DNA of 64,000 nucleotides. It comes from Kibdelosporangium philippinense (lineage in GTDB: Bacteria; Actinomycetota; Actinomycetes; Mycobacteriales; Pseudonocardiaceae). Shown here in pieces: positions 8,422 through 16,012 of this stretch. The stretch is taken from NCBI RefSeq assembly GCF_021390435.2, contig NZ_JAJVCN010000002.1, forward strand, positions 1,860,001-1,924,000. The letters are read 5' to 3'. The notes below the pieces were generated by a model. It had not been told where the DNA came from. It worked only from the letters and a program-made list of their open reading frames with translations, and made no database searches. Both the position numbers and the translations under genes were made by a program. How positions within the stretch are numbered: position 1 is the stretch's first letter; each line of letters opens with the position of its first letter.

Positions 8422-9027
8422 ATGACCAGCGTCTTCATCGTCGACGATCATGAATTGGTCCGGCGCGGTCTTGCGTCCTTGCTCGCCGATGAGACCGACA
8501 TGCTGGTGGTCGGCCAGGCCGGCACCGTGGTCGAGGCGTTGGCCCAGGTCCCGGAGCAGCTCCCCGATGTGGCCGTTCTAGATGTCCGCCTGCCGGACGG
8601 CGACGGCGTCCAACTGTGCCGGGACCTACAGCTGCGCTGCCCAGAGGTGCGGTGCTTGATGCTGACCCCGTTCGTCGACCCGGAGACCATGACTGCGGCG
8701 ATCGAGGCAGGCGCGGCCGGAGTGGTGCCCAAACACGTCGCCGGAGCCGAGCTGACCAGCGCGATCCGGATCGTCGGCGCAGGTGGCAGGCTCTCCGAGG
8801 AACCCCAGCCGGAGCAGGCCCGTGATCCGTTGCACGCGCTGACCCGGCGGGAACGCTCGGTGTTGCGGCTGATCGGCGAGGGCCTGACCAACCGGCAGAT
8901 CGCCGAGCGGCTCAACCTGGCGGAGAAGACGGTCAAGAACTACGTCTCCAGCGTGCTCGGCAAGCTCGGGCTGCGCAGGCGCACCCAGGCCGCGGTATTG
9001 GCCGCGGAAGTGCGCCACCGCCTCTGA
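8422..9027 (+). CDS. Orphan NarL/DevR-type response regulator
   Basis: About 201 residues with a receiver domain (VDDH near the start, phosphoacceptor in VLDVRLPDGDG, conserved Lys in VPKHVAG) and a C-terminal LuxR helix-turn-helix (LTRRERSVLRLIGEG, IAERLNLAEKTVKNYVS). ATG 8422 gives the usual short N-terminus; a GTG at 8407 in the same frame is possible, and neither has a clear ribosome binding site. No kinase gene is adjacent in the same orientation; the next regulator on the opposite strand ends 7 bases beyond its stop. The long palindrome just upstream may control its translation or transcription. Confidence 0.88.
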   Translation: MTSVFIVDDHELVRRGLASLLADETDMLVVGQAGTVVEALAQVPEQLPDVAVLDVRLPDGDGVQLCRDLQLRCPEVRCLMLTPFVDPETMTAAIEAGAAGVVPKHVAGAELTSAIRIVGAGGRLSEEPQPEQARDPLHALTRRERSVLRLIGEGLTNRQIAERLNLAEKTVKNYVSSVLGKLGLRRRTQAAVLAAEVRHRL

Positions 9028-9034
9028 TCTGGGC

Positions 9035-9688
9035 CTACGCCTCCGTACTGTTGAGGTAGGCGAGCACGGCGAGCACCCGGCGGTTGGTGTCGTCGGACGG
9101 CGCCAGCCGGAGCTTCGAGAAAATGTTCGCCGTGTGTTTACCCACCGCGCCCTCGCTGATGAACATCTGAGCCGCGATCGCGGCGTTCGACTTTCCGCTG
9201 GCCATCAGCTCGAGGACCTCGCGCTCCCGAGGGCTCAGCTCCGCGAGCGGCTCGTGGCGCGCGTTGCTGGCCAGGAGTTTGGAGATGACCTCTGGATCCA
9301 TGGCGGTGCCGCCGTTGGCGACCCGGCGGACCGCGTCGATGAACTGGTCCGAATTGAGCACGCGATCTTTCAGCAGATAGCCGATCGCGCCGGCACCATC
9401 TGCCAGCAGCTCCCGTGCGTACAACTGCTCGACATGCTGGGAAAGCACGAGCACCGGCAGGCCGGGGACCTTGCGGCGCGCTTCAAGAGCCGCCTGCAGG
9501 CCCTCGTCGGTGAACGTCGGCGGCAGCCGGACGTCGACGACGGCCACGTCCGGGCGCTGTTCATCCAAGGCTTTGACCAGCTCAGGGCCGGTCGACACGG
9601 CCGCGACCACCTCGAATCCGTTGGCTTCCAGCAGTAACGTCAGGCCGTCTCGGAGGAGGTAGAGGTCCTCGGCGAGGACAACGCGCAC
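9035..9688 (-). CDS. NarL/FixJ-family response regulator
   Basis: 217 residues from GTG 9688. The receiver domain has Asp in VAVVDVRLPP and the KDRV segment; the LuxR-type helix-turn-helix starts at LSPREREVLELMASG. It overlaps the 3' end of the kinase gene by about 50 bases, so the pair is coupled. It is the cognate output of the sensor kinase encoded by 9640-11571 and is likely to act on the divergent exporter operon at 11701. Confidence 0.92.
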   Translation of the reverse strand: MRVVLAEDLYLLRDGLTLLLEANGFEVVAAVSTGPELVKALDEQRPDVAVVDVRLPPTFTDEGLQAALEARRKVPGLPVLVLSQHVEQLYARELLADGAGAIGYLLKDRVLNSDQFIDAVRRVANGGTAMDPEVISKLLASNARHEPLAELSPREREVLELMASGKSNAAIAAQMFISEGAVGKHTANIFSKLRLAPSDDTNRRVLAVLAYLNSTEA

Positions 9689-10302
9689 GGGACCTCCAAG
9701 GTCACGGTGGTCGGCCCGCCCGGCGGGCTGGTCAGGGTGAGTACGCCGTCGAATGTAGCGAGTCGGCGCTGTATGCCGTGCAACCCGCTGCCACCTGCCG
9801 GATCAGCCCCGCCCCGGCCGTCGTCGGCCACCGTGACCCGCAGTTTTCCGTCGACGAACCTCAGGTCGACGCTGACTCGTTCGGCGTGGCCGTGCTTGGC
9901 CGCGTTGGTGAGCAATTCGTTGGTCGCGAAGTACACGGCCGCCTCGACTGGCGCGTCCACTCGGCCAGGGATTGCGACGGACACGTGCACTTGCAGCGGG
10001 TTGTCCAATGCCAACGCCCGCACGGCGTCGCCGAGCCCGCGCTCGGACAGCACCGGCGGCATGATGCCGCGGACCAGCTGACGCAACTCGACCAAAGCCT
10101 CCGCCGACGCGTCACGCGCGCTGGCTAGAAGTTTCTTGGCCGCCTCCGGATTCTGGTCGATCAGGCGCTCAACCACGCTGAGGTTCAATCCCATGGCCAC
10201 CCATCTGGCCTGGGCGCCGTCGTGTAGATCGCGCTCGATCCGGCGTAGTTCGGCGGCCTGGGTGTCGGTGGCGTCGGTCCTGGTCTCGCTCAGGTGGGCC
10301 AC
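9640..10302 (-). CDS. Histidine kinase catalytic half (separated by in-frame TGA)
   Basis: 220 residues with the HisKA_3 box RRIERDLHDGAQARWVAMGL and a HATPase_c domain (ELLTNAAKHG, DDGRGGADP, GSGLHGIQRR). It lacks its own sensor. The codons just upstream (LLGPTKSAELAQR, 10303-10341) continue the family's usual linker in the same frame up to a TGA at 10342-10344, beyond which the sensor half continues, still in frame. Translation could restart at GTG 10302 to make a soluble kinase, or the whole gene may be a recent pseudogene. The family is normally one polypeptide. Confidence 0.8.
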   Translation of the reverse strand: MAHLSETRTDATDTQAAELRRIERDLHDGAQARWVAMGLNLSVVERLIDQNPEAAKKLLASARDASAEALVELRQLVRGIMPPVLSERGLGDAVRALALDNPLQVHVSVAIPGRVDAPVEAAVYFATNELLTNAAKHGHAERVSVDLRFVDGKLRVTVADDGRGGADPAGGSGLHGIQRRLATFDGVLTLTSPPGGPTTVTLEVPCALSSPRTSTSSETA

Positions 10303-10341
10303 GCGTTGTGCCAGCTCAGCGGACTTGGTCGGCCCCAGCAG

Positions 10342-11571
10342 TCACCTGCTCCAGTAGCCGTGCGCCGTGAGACAGGACTCCGTGACCAGCAGGCCAACTG
10401 CGGCCGCCACCAGCCCGGCGAGCGGGGTGACCCAGCCGGGAAGGTCGCGCAGCGACGGGATGGCGTCGCCGAGATACGCCCAGTCCTTGCCGATGTCGGA
10501 GCCGACGACCAGGTTGATCGGGCGCGACCACACCCACGTCCAGAAGTAGCCGAGGAATCCGACAACGAACAGCACTACAGGCACGACCGCCAGCACGAGC
10601 GTGACCAGCGGATCCAGGATCAGCCACAGCAGGTCACGCCAGGTGGCCTTGTCGTGCAGCAACGCCTTCGCCGTTTGCACGTACACGATCATGTTCGGCG
10701 AGTCGTACAGCATCCGGCCGTGCTGGTACTTGCCGTCCGGCCGAGGCGTCGGCGGTGGCGGCTTCGGCAGATACGGGTCTGCAATCGGTACGCCTGACCA
10801 GTTGCCGATCTGCCGTCGGCGGTCTCGGAGGAACGCCCTTGCCGGTTGGTACCGAACGCCCAAAGGTCCGAGGACTCCGCTGATCGTCGCGACCGCTGCG
10901 CCGATGACCGGGATACCCAGCAACGACAGGCCGAACGTGGCGGCGAGCCGGAGCTGGTCCATTCCGCCCGCCACGAGCCACGACCAGAACGACGTACGCC
11001 CGGCCCGGCCGGGTGGCCGCAGCAGCCCGCCGGTCCACTGACAGTAGGTCCGCAGCGTGACCGGCGCCATCGCCAACCCGACGACGACCCCGAGCAGCGC
11101 CCACAGCGGGTGGACCAGGAAACCGGCCACGCCGAGAACCACAGGCAGGCCCACGGTCAAACCGCTGGTCAGCGGGGCTGTCAGCGCCCACAGGTGGTCG
11201 CGATGGGTGGCCGGGTCCTTGAGCAGCCAGACGAAGCGCTCCATCCGGGCGACCTGGCCGGGCTTCTGATAGAGCTGGTTGTGCCAGCGATAGAAGCCGT
11301 CCCGGTCCGGCTGCGGCGGTCCCGGCTTCGGCCAGTACGGGACCGGAACCTGCTGGTCAGTCCAGCGCGCCACCAGGCGTCTGACCAGATTCTGTAACCA
11401 CCGTTCCCATTTGAACCCCGCCAGCACCCCGACGCACGAGACGACAAGCGCGACCGCGCTCTGCACTGTGGCCAGCAAAGACAGTGCGAACAGCGCCAGC
11501 CCACGGACCAGGGCGAGGGCGTGTTCGCGCAGCACGCGGTAAGTCTGGCCGATCCGTGCCTCGCCGCGCAC
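10342..11571 (-). CDS. Sensor half of histidine kinase with duplicated sensor domain
   Basis: About 409 residues, all membrane sensor. It contains two tandem copies of the putative-sensor module found in actinobacterial kinases. Each has a Pro-rich loop (PYWPKPGPPQP, then PYLPKPPPPTP), a YRW/YQHGR-type motif, then a hydrophobic hairpin beginning LLKDPATHRDHLWAL or LLHDKATWRDLLWLI. It ends GYWSR and a TGA at 10342-10344. The kinase core follows in the same frame, so the protein is truncated before its catalytic domain. GTG 11571 is the start I prefer; the frame extends farther upstream without a better signal. It is divergent from the exporter operon at 11701. Confidence 0.75.
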   Translation of the reverse strand: MRGEARIGQTYRVLREHALALVRGLALFALSLLATVQSAVALVVSCVGVLAGFKWERWLQNLVRRLVARWTDQQVPVPYWPKPGPPQPDRDGFYRWHNQLYQKPGQVARMERFVWLLKDPATHRDHLWALTAPLTSGLTVGLPVVLGVAGFLVHPLWALLGVVVGLAMAPVTLRTYCQWTGGLLRPPGRAGRTSFWSWLVAGGMDQLRLAATFGLSLLGIPVIGAAVATISGVLGPLGVRYQPARAFLRDRRRQIGNWSGVPIADPYLPKPPPPTPRPDGKYQHGRMLYDSPNMIVYVQTAKALLHDKATWRDLLWLILDPLVTLVLAVVPVVLFVVGFLGYFWTWVWSRPINLVVGSDIGKDWAYLGDAIPSLRDLPGWVTPLAGLVAAAVGLLVTESCLTAHGYWSR

Positions 11572-11700
11572 TGCCCGCAGGCGTAGGTGCTGGGGTATAG
11601 CTAGCCCCACCTCAGGTTTGGTTCCAGACGGATTCGCACCGGCCAGTGCGATGAATAACGTTCTTCCCATCGAAAGTGGAACATTCGAGGGGAGCCGGGA

Positions 11701-12618
11701 ATGGCAGTCATCGAGGTACGGAATCTGCATAAGCGATATGGCGAACAAGTCGCCGTCGAAGACGTTTCTTTCACGGTCGAGCGTGGCGAGATATTCGGAA
11801 TTCTCGGTCCGAACGGCGCGGGCAAGACCACGACCGTCGAATGCGTCGAGGGATTGCGTGTTCCGGACAGCGGGAACATTTCCGTCCTCGGTTTCGATCC
11901 CCGCAAGGACGGTTGGGAAGTACGCCGGCGAGTCGGCGTGCAGCTGCAGAAAAGCGAACTGCCGGAGAAGATGCGGGTGGCCGAGGCGATGGACCTCTAC
12001 TCGTCCTTCTATCCGAACCCCGCCGACGGCGACAAGCTGCTGGACGATCTCGGCCTGACCAGCAAGCGCCGCACGCCGTTCAAGAAGCTGTCCGGCGGTC
12101 AGCAGCAGCGCTTGGCGATCGCGTTGGCGCTGGTCGGCAACCCGGAGGTCGCCTTCCTCGACGAGCTGACCACAGGCCTGGACCCGCAGGCCAGGCGCGA
12201 CACCTGGCAGCTGGTCGAGCAGATCCGGGACAGGGGAGTGACCGTCGTGCTCGTCACCCACTTCATGGAGGAAGCCGAGCGCCTCTGTGATCGCCTCGCC
12301 TTGGTCGACGCGGGGCGCGTGGTCGCCCTCGACACCCCGGCAGGCCTGGTGTCCCGAGTGGACGGTGGCGGGCAGCGGGTGCGGTTCCGTGCGTCCACCG
12401 CGTTCGACGACCGCGTGCTGAGCGATCTGCCCGAGGTCACGAAGGTGGCGCACACAGCGAGCCAGATCGTGGTGAGCGGCAACGGGAACCTGCTGCACGC
12501 GGTGAGCGCCACGCTCGCCAGCCGCAACGTGGTGCCGCTCGATCTCCGGGTCGAGCAAACGAACTTGGAAGACGCGTTCGTCGCGCTGACGGGCCGACGT
12601 TTGGTGGAGGAATCGTGA
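11701..12618 (+). CDS. ABC exporter ATP-binding protein (DrrA-like), second copy
   Basis: 305 residues with Walker A GPNGAGKTT, signature LSGGQQQR, Walker B VAFLDELTTGLD and the His-switch VTHFMEEAERLCDR. It is closely similar along its length to the ATPase at 6429-7331, including the C-terminal extension ending in a DDAFVALTG/EDAFVALTG motif, so the two are paralogues. A GGGGAGCC ribosome binding site precedes ATG 11701. Its stop overlaps the GTG of the permease (GTGA). It is divergent from the sensor kinase, which probably controls it. Confidence 0.95.
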   Translation: MAVIEVRNLHKRYGEQVAVEDVSFTVERGEIFGILGPNGAGKTTTVECVEGLRVPDSGNISVLGFDPRKDGWEVRRRVGVQLQKSELPEKMRVAEAMDLYSSFYPNPADGDKLLDDLGLTSKRRTPFKKLSGGQQQRLAIALALVGNPEVAFLDELTTGLDPQARRDTWQLVEQIRDRGVTVVLVTHFMEEAERLCDRLALVDAGRVVALDTPAGLVSRVDGGGQRVRFRASTAFDDRVLSDLPEVTKVAHTASQIVVSGNGNLLHAVSATLASRNVVPLDLRVEQTNLEDAFVALTGRRLVEES

Positions 12619-13427
12619 GTACGCAGGTCATGGACAAGGCACAGGAAATGAGCCACTTCAACGTGACGACGGGACGGGGCAGCGTACTGACCAGGCTTGG
12701 CAAACTGACCGGGAGCGAGTTCCGGTTGATGCTGCGCGATCCTGGGCTGATCTTCTTCGTGGCGTTCATTCCGGTCCTGCTGGTGATGATCTTCGGTTTG
12801 CTCCCGTCGACCGGCAATCCCAGCGAGGAGTTCGGCGGCGGCCGGTTCATCGACTACTACCTGCCGCCGGTCGTCACGATGATCATTGGGATGATGGCGC
12901 TCAACGCGCTGACCAGCGTGCTGGCCACGTATCGGGAGCGCGGGATCCTGCGCAGGCTGGCCGTGACGCCGGTCCGCCCGGTCGCACTGCTGCTGGCGCA
13001 GGGCATCGTGAACCTTGCGTTGTTGACCACGGTCACCGCAGGTGTGCTCGCGCTGGCCGCGTTGGCGTTCGATGTGCCTGTCCCGCGTCAGTTCTTCGGG
13101 TTTGTGCTGGCCTTTTTGCTGTGCGTCGCGGCGATGTTCGCGGTCGGCCTGCTGATCTCCGCACTGGCGCCCAACGGCAAGGCCGCGAACGGGATCGGCA
13201 CCATGGTGTTCTTCCCGCTGGCCTTCCTGGCGGGCGTGTGGACGCCAGGGCCGCTGATGCCCGACGTCGTACGGAAGATCTCCGACTTCTCGCCACTTGG
13301 CGCCGGTTCGCAGGCGATGCTGCGGGCGTGGGAAGGCTCGTTTCCCGAGCCACTGCACCTGGTGGTGCTGCTCGCGTACACGATCGGGCTCGGGTTCGTC
13401 AGCAGCCGCCTGTTCCGGTGGGAATGA
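12615..13427 (+). CDS. ABC-2 type exporter permease, intact copy
   Basis: 270 residues with about six hydrophobic segments, the conserved YRERGILRRL cytoplasmic loop and the terminal SSRLFRWE shared with the frameshifted paralogue at 5628-6355. It starts at GTG 12615, overlapping the ATPase stop. It forms the channel of the exporter with the upstream ATPase. The last 29 bases overlap the 3' end of the convergent soxR gene. Confidence 0.94.
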   Translation: MSTQVMDKAQEMSHFNVTTGRGSVLTRLGKLTGSEFRLMLRDPGLIFFVAFIPVLLVMIFGLLPSTGNPSEEFGGGRFIDYYLPPVVTMIIGMMALNALTSVLATYRERGILRRLAVTPVRPVALLLAQGIVNLALLTTVTAGVLALAALAFDVPVPRQFFGFVLAFLLCVAAMFAVGLLISALAPNGKAANGIGTMVFFPLAFLAGVWTPGPLMPDVVRKISDFSPLGAGSQAMLRAWEGSFPEPLHLVVLLAYTIGLGFVSSRLFRWE

Positions 13428-13932
13428 CCCCACAGGGATCACAATCCGCGGACTCGCCGGAGGGGAGCGGGTCCGCGGATTTCCGCCCGCGTGCCTCAAT
13501 GAGCCTGCGTGGCCCAGACCCGTGCACGGCGAGTTGGTCGTCCTTGTTGGCCAGGGCGCAGCGGTCAAGCGACAGGCAGCCACAGCCGACGCAGTCGCTG
13601 AAGTCGTCGCGTAGTTGCAGCAGTTGCTCGATCCGGGCGTCCAGTTCGGCCCGCCAGGACTCAGACACCCGTTCCCAGTCCATGCGGTTGGGTACGCGGC
13701 CTTCCGGCAGTTGGTCGAGTACTTCGGCGATGGTGTTGAGCGGGACGCCGACCCGCTGGCCGATCCGGATGAACGCGATCCGGCGCAGCGTGTCCCGGCG
13801 GAACCGGCGCTGGTTGCCTGCGGTTCTCCGGCTCGAGATCAGCCCCTTGGCCTCGTAGAAGTGCAACGTCGAAACGGGGACACCGGCCCGTCTGGCCATC
13901 TCGCCGACGGTGAGCTCGGTATTGGGGGACAT
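13399..13932 (-). CDS. soxR: SoxR, redox-sensing MerR-family regulator
   Basis: 177 residues. A MerR helix-turn-helix is at the N-terminus (LTVGEMARRAGVPVSTLHFY), followed by the long dimerisation helix and the 2Fe-2S ligand pattern C-x2-C-x-C-x5-C (CVGCGCLSLDRC) that defines SoxR. In actinomycetes SoxR responds to redox-active compounds and often controls exporters and oxidoreductases. Family members are usually about 150 residues; here the C-terminus carries about 30 extra residues with three more cysteines (DCDPC and a final Cys), partly encoded in the overlap with the permease gene on the other strand. Confidence 0.93.
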   Translation of the reverse strand: MSPNTELTVGEMARRAGVPVSTLHFYEAKGLISSRRTAGNQRRFRRDTLRRIAFIRIGQRVGVPLNTIAEVLDQLPEGRVPNRMDWERVSESWRAELDARIEQLLQLRDDFSDCVGCGCLSLDRCALANKDDQLAVHGSGPRRLIEARGRKSADPLPSGESADCDPCGVIPTGTGGC

Positions 13933-13968
13933 GTCCGCGATGGTATCCGCGCTGGTGGGCAGCGTGCG

Positions 13969-15168
13969 TCAGATCGCGAGCGTCCACCCGGTCAGCGAAT
14001 ACGCGCTGAACCAGCTGCCGAACAGGACGTAGGCGATGGTCGCGGCGATCATCGTGTGGCGCTTGCGATTGGCCAGTCCCCGCGCGACCGGGATCAACAG
14101 CGGGAATGCCGGGATCAGAAACCTGGCCTTCGAGTACGTGATTCCCGCGGTGACCAGCACCATCAACACCGTTCCGCCGCCGTAGAGCCACAATGGCCAC
14201 GGAATACGCGCGGAAATGATCAAGATCGTGAGCACGACCGCGGCGATCACCAGCAGCATCGTGACGGTTTCCATCACGGAATTGCCGGTGTCGATGATGT
14301 CGCCGAAGAATCGCACCGTCTGCTGGCCACCGTCGAAGTAGCTGAACCAGCCCTGCCGCTGAATGTCGAACCAGCCGGTCAGGCTGCCGGTCCGCTTGGC
14401 CACGTAGCCCCACCAGCCGAACAGGCCGACCGGGCTCAGTACCGCGCACACCATGGCCTGCCAGGTCTTTCCCGCCCGGAACACGGCCACGATCGCGGCG
14501 AGTGCGACCGTGCCGACCAGAACCGACGCCGACGGCCGGACCAGTCCGGCGAACGCGGTACACACTCCGGCCAGAAGCCAGTTTCGTTCCAGTACGCCAA
14601 CAAGAGCCCATGCGGCAAGGGCGGTGAAAAGCGCCTCGGTGTACGCCATCGACAACGTGATGGCCATTGGCGCGCCGCCCCACAATGCGATCAGCAACAA
14701 ACCGGTCTTCGGCCGTGGATCGATGACCCGCGCGACCCGCAAGATGCCCGCGGCCGCCACACACCCCGCGATCAAGCTGACGAGCAAAGCCGCCGTCGCG
14801 CTATCCGAACCGGTGATCGGCGCGACAACGCGAATGAGTGTCGGATATAGCGGGAAGAACGCGAGCGGCGTGGTCGGTGTTCGTTGCCCGCCCGCGTCGA
14901 CGAACCGTGGGGGAACGTTGTCGTAACCGTTCTCGGCGATTGCCAGGTACCAGTCGCCGTCCCATGACTTCAACACGTCGAACAGCTCGCGGTGACGGTT
15001 GCCCGCGAGTATTGCGAGCAGGACGAGACCGGTTAGCCGGACCAGCACGAAAACGCCGATGGCGTGCAGGTACGGCCGGGCACGCACGGCGATCGTCGCC
15101 ATGGTCAGTCCTTTGGGCATGGTGCGAGACATTCTGCGGTGCAGATCGTCGTTGCGCTCGTTCTTCAT
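13969..15168 (-). CDS. Polyprenol-dependent mannosyltransferase-like membrane protein
   Basis: 399 residues with about ten hydrophobic helices. Near the N-terminus is an acidic loop motif, KSWDGDWYLAIAENGY, followed by FFPLYPTLIRV. These match the PIG-V/GT-C type mannosyltransferase-related family common in actinobacteria, where the first loop carries the catalytic acidic residue. ATG 15168 is chosen because the family-like sequence begins there; longer in-frame starts add about 70 non-conserved residues that run into the promoter of the divergent gene. It likely uses a lipid-linked sugar to modify envelope glycans or proteins. Confidence 0.8.
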   Translation of the reverse strand: MKNERNDDLHRRMSRTMPKGLTMATIAVRARPYLHAIGVFVLVRLTGLVLLAILAGNRHRELFDVLKSWDGDWYLAIAENGYDNVPPRFVDAGGQRTPTTPLAFFPLYPTLIRVVAPITGSDSATAALLVSLIAGCVAAAGILRVARVIDPRPKTGLLLIALWGGAPMAITLSMAYTEALFTALAAWALVGVLERNWLLAGVCTAFAGLVRPSASVLVGTVALAAIVAVFRAGKTWQAMVCAVLSPVGLFGWWGYVAKRTGSLTGWFDIQRQGWFSYFDGGQQTVRFFGDIIDTGNSVMETVTMLLVIAAVVLTILIISARIPWPLWLYGGGTVLMVLVTAGITYSKARFLIPAFPLLIPVARGLANRKRHTMIAATIAYVLFGSWFSAYSLTGWTLAI

Positions 15169-15253
15169 CAACAGCGTAGGTCGCCGCACCGCGCCACCAG
15201 CACTGACCTGGGAGTTCACCGGCCGCCAACACGGCGTGTGGTGAGGTGTCGCG

Positions 15254-15961
15254 GTGGATTTCTGGGATGAGCTGTTCGGCACGCAGCCGGACCCGCCCAC
15301 CGCGGTGATCTTGGTGACCGGCGGTGTGGCCCTGCTGCTCGTGCTGTCCGGCGAGCCGTGGCGACTGGCCCGGAACGTGATCACGATCGTGCACGAGGCA
15401 GGTCACGCCCTGATGGCCGTCCTGGTTGGCCGTCGGCTACGTGGGATCACCCTGCATTCGGACACTTCGGGTGTCACGGTGTCACGCGGCAAGCCCACGG
15501 GACCCGGAATGGTGCTGACCGCGTTCGCGGGTTACATCGCGCCGTCCCTCGTCGGTCTCGGCCTGGCCGCACTGATGGTCGCTGGCAAGATCACCTTGCT
15601 GCTGTGGGTGATGACCGCGCTGATGCTGGCCGTGCTGATCATGATCCGCAACGTCTTCGGCGTGGTGTCCGTGGTGGTCACCGGCGCCGTCCTGGTCACG
15701 GTATCGCTCGTGACCTCGCCTGAGGTGCAGGCCGCGTTCGCGTGCCTGGTCGCGTGGTTCCTGCTGTTCGGCGGGGTCCGGCCGGTCTGGGAACTGCAGG
15801 CCAAACGGCGGCGCAGGCAGGCCCGCGATTCCGACGCCGACCAGTTGGCGCGGCTGACCGGCGCGCCTGGGCTGTTCTGGGTGGGCATGTTCATGGTCAT
15901 CGCGATCGGCGCGCTGTTCCTTGGCGGCATGTGGTTGGTGGAACCAGCAATCACCACGTGA
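15254..15961 (+). CDS. M50-family membrane metallopeptidase-like protein
   Basis: 235 residues. The first helix is followed by VHEAGHALMAVLVGRR, an HExxH zinc motif at the edge of a hydrophobic segment as in M50 (site-2-protease-like) peptidases. Four to five further helices follow, with a basic cytoplasmic loop (KRRRRQARD) before the last. There is no PDZ domain and no clear NPDG motif, so it belongs to the short M50B-like group whose substrates are mostly unknown. GTG 15254 is the start. It is divergent from the mannosyltransferase gene. Confidence 0.78.
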   Translation: MDFWDELFGTQPDPPTAVILVTGGVALLLVLSGEPWRLARNVITIVHEAGHALMAVLVGRRLRGITLHSDTSGVTVSRGKPTGPGMVLTAFAGYIAPSLVGLGLAALMVAGKITLLLWVMTALMLAVLIMIRNVFGVVSVVVTGAVLVTVSLVTSPEVQAAFACLVAWFLLFGGVRPVWELQAKRRRRQARDSDADQLARLTGAPGLFWVGMFMVIAIGALFLGGMWLVEPAITT

Positions 15962-16012
15962 GGGCCGTTGTGCGTTTGTCCAACGAGTTGAACGTATGTC
16001 AAAAACGCCTGG

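Noticed and set aside
10342..10344. TGA as a selenocysteine codon
   Set aside because: The family has no conserved Cys at this place, and no selenocysteine insertion structure is visible; nonsense mutation or a split gene is simpler.
11572..12558. N-terminal extension of the sensor kinase frame across the ABC operon
   Set aside because: The extension is antisense to a conserved ATPase gene and shows no sensor features; the start is placed at GTG 11571.
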